NCBI GenBank assembly: GCA_029261435.1
Contig: JAJDBI010000313.1
Span: 1-10,412, forward strand
Length of the DNA stretch: 10,412 bases
Source of the DNA: Nitrospinaceae bacterium
GTDB lineage: Bacteria > Nitrospinota > Nitrospinia > Nitrospinales > VA-1
Direction: 5' to 3'
Positions within the stretch are counted from its first letter, which is position 1; every line of letters begins with the position of its first letter. The notes beneath the pieces are model-generated. The model was given only the letters and a program-made list of their open reading frames with translations, was not told the DNA's origin and searched no databases. Made by a program: the position numbers and the translations under genes. Below are positions 6,150 through 10,412 of this stretch, in pieces.

Positions 6150-7067
6150 ATGTTAAATATGGATAAATTGTTTCCCCCGGAATCAATGACTGTATTGATT
6201 GTCGATGACACTCGGGCAAATATTCTAGTTCTGCAAAGAGCCCTGACCAACAATGGATATAACATTTCAGTCGCCTTCGATGGGGAAATGGCCCTTGACC
6301 TCACCCCAAAGTTAAAACCTGACCTGATCTTGCTGGATGTAATGATGCCGGGACTGAATGGTTTTGAAGTGTGTAAACTTCTGAAAGATAATCCTGAGGT
6401 GAGTGACATACCTGTTATTTTTATTACTGCCATGGGAATGCCCAAAGACGTACTGGCTGGGTTTGAATCTGGGGCTGTGGATTACATCACCAAACCTTTC
6501 AATCTTCAAGAGGTTTGCGCCAGAGTAAAAACTCACCTGACTTTGTCCGCCGCCATCAAAAAATTGATCCAGGACAGTGAAACCGATTCCCTGACGGGCC
6601 TGTTCAACCGACGGACTTTATTTAAAAAAATTGAGCACGAAGCCCTGCGCTTCAAACGAAATGAGAAACCTTTCTCCCTTCTTTTTGCCGATATTGATTT
6701 TTTTAAAAAAATCAACGATACCTATGGTCATGCCGCAGGCGATGATGTTTTGATTAATATCAGCAATATCCTGAATACAGAAAAACGAGAAGTGGATCAG
6801 GTAGGAAGATGGGGAGGAGAAGAGTTTCTACTTTTACTTCCAGAGACAAATATAGAAGGCGCAGTTCAACATGGCAATAAAATCCGGGAATTGATTTCTG
6901 CAAAACCCATTATTCATGAAGAACAAGAGATCAACATAACCATGAGTTTCGGAGTCAGCGAGTATACAAAGGATATCAATATCGAAAAAATCATCGACCA
7001 AGCCGACCAAAGGCTTTACCTTGCAAAAAATTCTGGCCGGAACAAAGTTGTGTCGGAAGATGCGTGA
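6150..7067 (+). CDS. Response-regulator diguanylate cyclase (REC-GGDEF)
   Basis: This 305-residue cytoplasmic enzyme makes cyclic di-GMP from two GTP and is controlled by phosphorylation of its receiver domain. REC domain (about 13-130): acidic pair Asp19-Asp20, phospho-acceptor Asp63 in LLDVMMPG, switch Thr93, and Lys115 followed by Pro116, so it is complete. A short linker leads to the GGDEF domain (about 140-303), which begins with DSLTGLFNRR (146-155). FADIDFFKKINDTYGH (179-194) supplies metal and nucleotide contacts. The active-site motif is GGEEF (222-226). The RxxD inhibitory site is present at Arg213-Asp216, five residues before GGEEF, so product inhibition is expected. The ATG at 6150 follows GGAGAG (6138-6143) at good spacing; an in-frame ATG at 6159 is a weaker alternative. 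The cognate kinase is not evident; the gene stands alone after a long upstream gap. It converges on the nucleosidase gene with only 12 bp between the two stops. Confidence 0.95.
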   Translation: MLNMDKLFPPESMTVLIVDDTRANILVLQRALTNNGYNISVAFDGEMALDLTPKLKPDLILLDVMMPGLNGFEVCKLLKDNPEVSDIPVIFITAMGMPKDVLAGFESGAVDYITKPFNLQEVCARVKTHLTLSAAIKKLIQDSETDSLTGLFNRRTLFKKIEHEALRFKRNEKPFSLLFADIDFFKKINDTYGHAAGDDVLINISNILNTEKREVDQVGRWGGEEFLLLLPETNIEGAVQHGNKIRELISAKPIIHEEQEINITMSFGVSEYTKDINIEKIIDQADQRLYLAKNSGRNKVVSEDA

Positions 7068-7079
7068 ACCAATTCAAAA

Positions 7080-7814
7080 TTACTGCAACAGGTCAGAAAG
7101 AAACCTTGTCATAGCCTGAGTCGCAATTTGGGTTTGAGTGCGAAGTGATAAGGCACTTTTGATGGAGCTCGGGTGCGTCAACACATACCACCCGGCCTTG
7201 AGGGTCGAAATTTCGCCATCACTCCCTAAAAATGAGGAGCTGTCCAGAAGTTCCTGATCCAACCTGTCAGATATCACCCGCAAAGATAATAAGGGTACTT
7301 CTTTTTCTTCAGCCACTTTGGCAATCGCCGAAGTTTCCATTTCCACGGCTTGAACACTATAATTTTCCCCTAATTCCTTCTTGGATAGAGAATCATGAAT
7401 CACGTTATCGACGGTTAGCAATCCACCCACTACCGCTATGAATCCTTCTGAACAAGAGATATCTTTAGCACGGTTAAACCAATCAGAATCGGGAGAGTAT
7501 TCCCCCTCATCTTTTTCTTCAATTATAGTATCGGCAATCACCATATCACCAACATTCAGCTCTGGCTGAACAGCACCTGCATAGCCAATACTAATCAGAA
7601 CTCCAGGTTTAAAACGGTCAATGACCTGATGGGTTGCATCCTCAGCTCTTTGTCGACCAACGCCGGACCGAACCAGAACAATGCTCTGTTTTCCCCATTT
7701 TCCGGGCCAGGCCGAAGTTTTCCCCAGACGTACATGGTCTGAAATATTCATGGCTTGTTTGATACCGGCGATTTCTTCCTTTACGGCTCCGAATATAGCA
7801 ATGCAATCATTCAT
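7080..7814 (-). CDS. MTA/SAH nucleosidase-like phosphorylase family protein (possibly HpnG-like)
   Basis: This is a 244-residue cytoplasmic enzyme of the PNP/UDP phosphorylase fold, predicted to cleave the N-glycosidic bond of an adenosine derivative. Equivalents of the E. coli MTA/SAH nucleosidase catalytic residues are present: Glu14 (in GAVKEE), Glu160 (in VEMET) and Asp183 (in VISD). The 23-residue spacing between the last two is the same as in E. coli. Other family marks are SGVGRQRAEDA (50-60), GYAGAVQPELNVGD (77-90) and AIAKVAEEKEVP (163-174). After the catalytic Asp, a longer tail (about 204-244, with HPSSIKSALSLRTQTQIATQAM) resembles the adenosylhopane-cleaving HpnG group more than classic MTAN. 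Substrate is therefore open: methylthioadenosine or S-adenosylhomocysteine recycling, adenosylhopane, or futalosine. No hopanoid genes are seen nearby in the window. The ATG lies about two bases from the predicted transcription start, and no Shine-Dalgarno sequence precedes it. Confidence 0.85.
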   Translation of the reverse strand: MNDCIAIFGAVKEEIAGIKQAMNISDHVRLGKTSAWPGKWGKQSIVLVRSGVGRQRAEDATHQVIDRFKPGVLISIGYAGAVQPELNVGDMVIADTIIEEKDEGEYSPDSDWFNRAKDISCSEGFIAVVGGLLTVDNVIHDSLSKKELGENYSVQAVEMETSAIAKVAEEKEVPLLSLRVISDRLDQELLDSSSFLGSDGEISTLKAGWYVLTHPSSIKSALSLRTQTQIATQAMTRFLSDLLQ

Positions 7815-7822
7815 AGCAGAAA

Positions 7823-7831
7823 ATTATAGCA
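7823..7831 (-). promoter_or_regulatory. Extended -10 promoter of the nucleosidase gene
   Basis: On the minus strand the sequence reads TGCTATAAT, a perfect extended -10 element (TG at 7831-7830, TATAAT at 7828-7823). The expected start of transcription is about position 7816, only about two bases before the ATG at 7814. No convincing -35 hexamer sits at the usual distance, which extended -10 promoters often do not need. The transcript would be essentially leaderless, which agrees with the missing Shine-Dalgarno sequence. Confidence 0.55.
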
Positions 7832-7937
7832 CTCTCTTTCAACGCTGGAGTTTAAATTACCCCTCACATTAACAAACGACATTATAATCGAATCGGCTAG
7901 GTACAGGCTTCTAATACAAGGAAATAGGATCATCAAA

Positions 7938-8024
7938 ATGGACAAATCGTCTGTAGATTCGGGAACAATAGAATCTAAAGCAAAATGGTCACTACAGGCA
8001 AGTCTCTGGAAGATAGAGCAATAA
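7938..8024 (+). CDS. Possible small ORF, 28 codons
   Basis: An ATG-initiated ORF of 28 codons starts MDKSSVDSG and ends WKIEQ before TAA. It has AGGA (7926-7929) at an 8-base spacing and a TATAAT (7883-7888) about 50 bp upstream. The product would be a small soluble peptide with two tryptophans and no membrane segment. I recognise no family. It could equally be a chance ORF in the rlmD leader, since short ORFs with this level of support are common. Confidence 0.25.
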   Translation: MDKSSVDSGTIESKAKWSLQASLWKIEQ

Positions 8025-8058
8025 AATTCTTGAAGCTTGGTAGAAAGCTGAATAGAAT

Positions 8059-8077
8059 GGGGGATCTCATTTCCCCC
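8059..8077 (+). terminator. Weak terminator-like hairpin in the rlmD leader
   Basis: GGGGGA (8059-8064) pairs with TCCCCC (8072-8077) around a 7-base loop, and a five-T run follows about eight bases later. The gap before the T-run makes it a poor intrinsic terminator. It could end a transcript of the small ORF or act as leader structure for rlmD. Confidence 0.3.
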
Positions 8078-8140
8078 TAACCACATTTTTCTACAGATTT
8101 ATTTTTTTATCCCCAATTACTCAGGAGAAATCTTTATTTC

Positions 8141-9523
8141 ATGGCAAAGCTAAAACTGAATATTCCGGTAAAAAGAGGAGACCGGCTTGAGCTGGACATC
8201 GAAACCCTGGCCTCCAGCGGAGATGGACTTTGCCGACACGAGGGCTACACCCTGTTCGCACCGGGTGGACTGCCCGGCGACCGTGTCCTCGGAAAAGTAA
8301 TTAAAATCACTCCACGTTTTGGCGTGGTGGATATATTGAAAAGAATTGAATTGTCGAAAGACCGAGTCGATCCCCCCTGCCCGGTTTTTTTCAAATGTGG
8401 TGGCTGCAAATTCCAAGACCTCAACTACGAGAAACAACTGCAGTTTAAGGTTCAAGTCGTCAAAGACAGTTTGCAACGTATCGCCCATATAGAAATCCCA
8501 GAAAACCTTGAAATCATCCCAGCCGATAACGGATACCAATATCGCAATAAAGGCAGTTTCGCAGTTACAGGGAAAGGAGGAAAACCTCAGATCGGGTTTT
8601 ACGCAGAAGGCTCACATAATATCGCGGACTCGTCCACCTGCGATATTCTCCTGCCAAAGATTAATGAAACAAAGGAATGGCTGCGTCAGCTTGTAGAAAA
8701 ACACGATATTTCTATCTACAATGAAAGCAATTACCGGGGACTCCTGCGCGGATTGATCATTCGGCATTCCTCATCCACAGGAGAAACTCTGGTAGGACTG
8801 GTCACTTACAAGGGTAAGTTCCCAAGAGGGTTCCTCGCTGACTTGACCAATGAAAATGAGTTAAAAAAGCTGGGTATTGTCGGGCTGATTCAGAACGTCA
8901 ACAAGCAAAATACGAATGTAATCATGGGCCCTGAAGATAAGGTATTGTGGGGCAAAAATCGTTACAAAGAAAATCTAGGTGGGTTAACCTTTCATCTTTC
9001 CCTCGGCTCCTTTTTTCAAGTTCATTCCGGACAGGCTGAAAAACTCTATGCTCTCCTCAGCCAATGGACTGAGGAAGGTCAAACCATTATTGATGCCTAT
9101 AGCGGATCGGGGGGCATTGCCCTGTGGCTGGCGAAGCAAGGTAGAAATATTGTAGGGATTGAAAAGTTTGCCCCGGCAATGGAAGATGCCAGACTGAGTG
9201 CTGAAACTAATGGGGTTTCAAACTGTCGTTTCCTGACCGGAACGGTGGAAGAACATGCCTCAACTTTGGATGAGACGATTCACACTTTCGTTGTGGACCC
9301 GCCCCGTAAAGGCTGTTCAGAAGAAGTTATTCAGGCTCTCAAGGATGCCCAGCCACAACAAATCATTTATGTTTCGTGCAATCCATCCACCCTGGCTCGT
9401 GACTTGGAACGCCTCGAAGGGTATGGAATTGAGGATATCCGGTTGATCGACATGTTTCCCCAGACCCAGCATGTTGAAACAGCCATCCGCCTCACCAAAG
9501 TGCCTCAGGAGAAGCCTGAATAG
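8141..9523 (+). CDS. rlmD: 23S rRNA (uracil-C5)-methyltransferase, RlmD/RumA type
   Basis: This SAM-dependent enzyme methylates C5 of a uridine in 23S rRNA (U1939 for E. coli RlmD), in the cytoplasm. At 460 residues it is slightly longer than the E. coli enzyme. Domains in order: an N-terminal TRAM RNA-binding domain (about 8-70); an iron-sulfur site with Cys80, Cys86, Cys89 (CPVFFKCGGC) and Cys167, spaced almost as in E. coli RlmD; a central RNA-binding region; and a Rossmann methyltransferase domain (about 290-455). SAM-binding DAYSGSGG is at 318-325, VVDPPRKG with Asp386 at 384-391, the catalytic Cys413 in YVSCNPSTLARDL, and the general-base Glu446 in HVETAIRL. The iron-sulfur site favours RlmD over TrmA. 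The exact target uridine cannot be proved from sequence; RlmC/RlmCD-like specificity is possible. The histidine kinase gene follows after 34 bp, probably on the same transcript. Confidence 0.93.
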   Translation: MAKLKLNIPVKRGDRLELDIETLASSGDGLCRHEGYTLFAPGGLPGDRVLGKVIKITPRFGVVDILKRIELSKDRVDPPCPVFFKCGGCKFQDLNYEKQLQFKVQVVKDSLQRIAHIEIPENLEIIPADNGYQYRNKGSFAVTGKGGKPQIGFYAEGSHNIADSSTCDILLPKINETKEWLRQLVEKHDISIYNESNYRGLLRGLIIRHSSSTGETLVGLVTYKGKFPRGFLADLTNENELKKLGIVGLIQNVNKQNTNVIMGPEDKVLWGKNRYKENLGGLTFHLSLGSFFQVHSGQAEKLYALLSQWTEEGQTIIDAYSGSGGIALWLAKQGRNIVGIEKFAPAMEDARLSAETNGVSNCRFLTGTVEEHASTLDETIHTFVVDPPRKGCSEEVIQALKDAQPQQIIYVSCNPSTLARDLERLEGYGIEDIRLIDMFPQTQHVETAIRLTKVPQEKPE

Positions 9524-9557
9524 TTGCCTGACTGGGCAATTAATGGTAATTTAGTGT

Positions 9558-10412
9558 ATGGAAAACAGTCTGAAAATCCGTTTGTTACAGCAGACCGATC
9601 TGCTTAGTTTCTTTGATGAGTCTACTCTGGCTAAGTTGGTCGAACATTGCCGGGAAATTTCTCTCTCGCCCAAAGAAGTTCTTTTCAATGAGGATGATCT
9701 TGAAAATGCCATGTACCTCATTCTCGAAGGGGAGCTAGAAGTTTTCAAAGGTCCCAAGCAAATAGCCCTTTTAGGTCCCGGGCAATATCTCGGGGAAATG
9801 TCGCTGATCGAATCCAAAGCCCGTTCCGCTTCGGCTCGCGCAGAGCAGTCCACACTACTCATGGAAATCAATGAAGAGCATTTCCACACCTATCTGGCAT
9901 CAGAACCTCAGGCACTCCTCGCCATCATGCGCACACTGTCTGGTCGTGTCCGTAATGATCTCGAAACAATGATAAAGGACATGCGCCAGTTGAGTATTTT
10001 CACTCACGATATCCGAAATTACCTGAGCACCCTGGGACTTGCTGAGCTGACCCTTGAGGATACTATTGAGTTGCTGGGTGGCACCGATCCCAATCATAAA
10101 AAACGCGATGGGTTGGAAGACATGGAGAAATGTCAGGATGTAGTCCAAAAGGTCCGAGTAAATCTAATGGAACTTCTAGACTCCAGTTTAAATCATGTCA
10201 AAAAAATCAAAACCGAATATAAAAAATCAAAAAATGCTCTTCTACCAGTTATAGAAGAAACTGTTGCAGGGCTTGCCACACACCCACAATTGCAAAACGT
10301 AACCATCAACGTCCTATCCCAGGGAGATTCTTTGGAGACGGTTTTTAATCCGTTGGACATCCAGCGTGTCCTGCAAAACCTGATCATCAACGCCGGTTAC
10401 GTTACCGAAGGC
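9558..10412 (+). CDS. Sensor histidine kinase with N-terminal cyclic-nucleotide-binding domain (partial)
   Basis: The frame is open from ATG 9558 to the window end (285 residues, no stop), so the C-terminus is missing. Residues about 12-125 form a CRP-type cNMP-binding domain (MYLILEGELEVF at 52-63, the phosphate-binding cassette GQYLGEMSLIESKARSASA near 75-93 with Arg89). There are no membrane helices, so the protein is cytoplasmic. A helical dimerisation segment follows with the likely phospho-accepting His150 in FTHDIRNYLSTL, an H-box variant. The start of the ATPase domain is visible as an N-box (LQNLIINAG, Asn274 and Asn278) at 272-280. The gene product would couple cyclic-nucleotide or other ligand binding to autophosphorylation. 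Its partner regulator is not seen. The Shine-Dalgarno sequence is weak, consistent with read-through from rlmD 34 bp upstream. Whether the domain truly binds cAMP or cGMP is not certain, since many CRP-like domains bind nothing or other ligands. Confidence 0.9.
   Translation, partial: MENSLKIRLLQQTDLLSFFDESTLAKLVEHCREISLSPKEVLFNEDDLENAMYLILEGELEVFKGPKQIALLGPGQYLGEMSLIESKARSASARAEQSTLLMEINEEHFHTYLASEPQALLAIMRTLSGRVRNDLETMIKDMRQLSIFTHDIRNYLSTLGLAELTLEDTIELLGGTDPNHKKRDGLEDMEKCQDVVQKVRVNLMELLDSSLNHVKKIKTEYKKSKNALLPVIEETVAGLATHPQLQNVTINVLSQGDSLETVFNPLDIQRVLQNLIINAGYVTEG

Larger units (their letters stand above)
7815..8140. other. Divergent intergenic region between nucleosidase and rlmD
   Basis: This 326-bp stretch separates divergent genes. 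It holds the nucleosidase promoter, a plus-strand TATAAT at 7883-7888 without a good -35, a possible 28-codon plus-strand ORF (7938-8024), and a G/C hairpin at 8059-8077. AGGAG (8123-8127) is the probable Shine-Dalgarno sequence of rlmD, at a rather long 13-base spacing. Confidence 0.6.

Noticed and set aside
7811..8086. 91-codon minus-strand ORF ending with an ATGA overlap at the nucleosidase start
   Set aside because: It has no Shine-Dalgarno sequence, its protein composition is unlike a real gene, and it spans the predicted nucleosidase promoter. The ATGA contact is probably chance.

Overview
The window looks like a chromosomal housekeeping stretch from a Gram-negative bacterium. A KDO-8-phosphate synthase implies lipopolysaccharide, several proteins are exported or membrane-anchored, base composition is moderate, and genes are tightly packed with switching strands. 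The mix (metal-dependent KdsA, a full-length NfeD protease, a nucleosidase with an HpnG-like tail, and receiver and cyclic-nucleotide signalling proteins) would fit a deltaproteobacterium-like or Nitrospinota-like lineage. That placement is only an impression, because no rRNA or marker phylogeny is available. I see no mobile elements, CRISPR arrays, functional tRNAs or phage genes.

Layout. Positions 1-3223 hold a minus-strand run: nfeD (1919-3223), a membrane-anchored alpha/beta hydrolase (1075-1941, overlapping nfeD), then proB (1-999, C-terminus cut by the window edge). From 3396 a plus-strand pair begins: a degenerate receiver-domain protein (3396-3842) joined by an ATGA overlap to kdsA (3839-4681), followed by an exported six-blade Kelch protein (4764-5714). 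A 435-bp non-coding gap (5715-6149) contains a GC-rich hairpin and a long interrupted stem-loop, the strongest candidate for an undescribed element here. It precedes a response-regulator diguanylate cyclase (6150-7067). That gene converges with an MTAN/HpnG-like nucleosidase (7080-7814, minus strand), whose promoter appears to produce a nearly leaderless mRNA. A second gap (7815-8140) has promoter-like signals, a possible 28-codon ORF and a hairpin. Then come an RlmD-type 23S rRNA methyltransferase (8141-9523) and, 34 bp later, a histidine kinase with an N-terminal cyclic-nucleotide-binding domain (9558 to the window end, truncated).

Functional themes are envelope biogenesis and quality control (NfeD, hydrolase, KdsA, Kelch protein), signalling (degenerate receiver, diguanylate cyclase, cNMP-binding kinase) and core metabolism or RNA modification (ProB, nucleosidase, RlmD). 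No obvious multi-gene novel defence or biosynthetic system is visible. The most interesting unexplained items are the structured intergenic region at 5742-5912, the receiver-like gene translationally coupled to kdsA, and the NfeD-hydrolase pair without a stomatin partner in the window.
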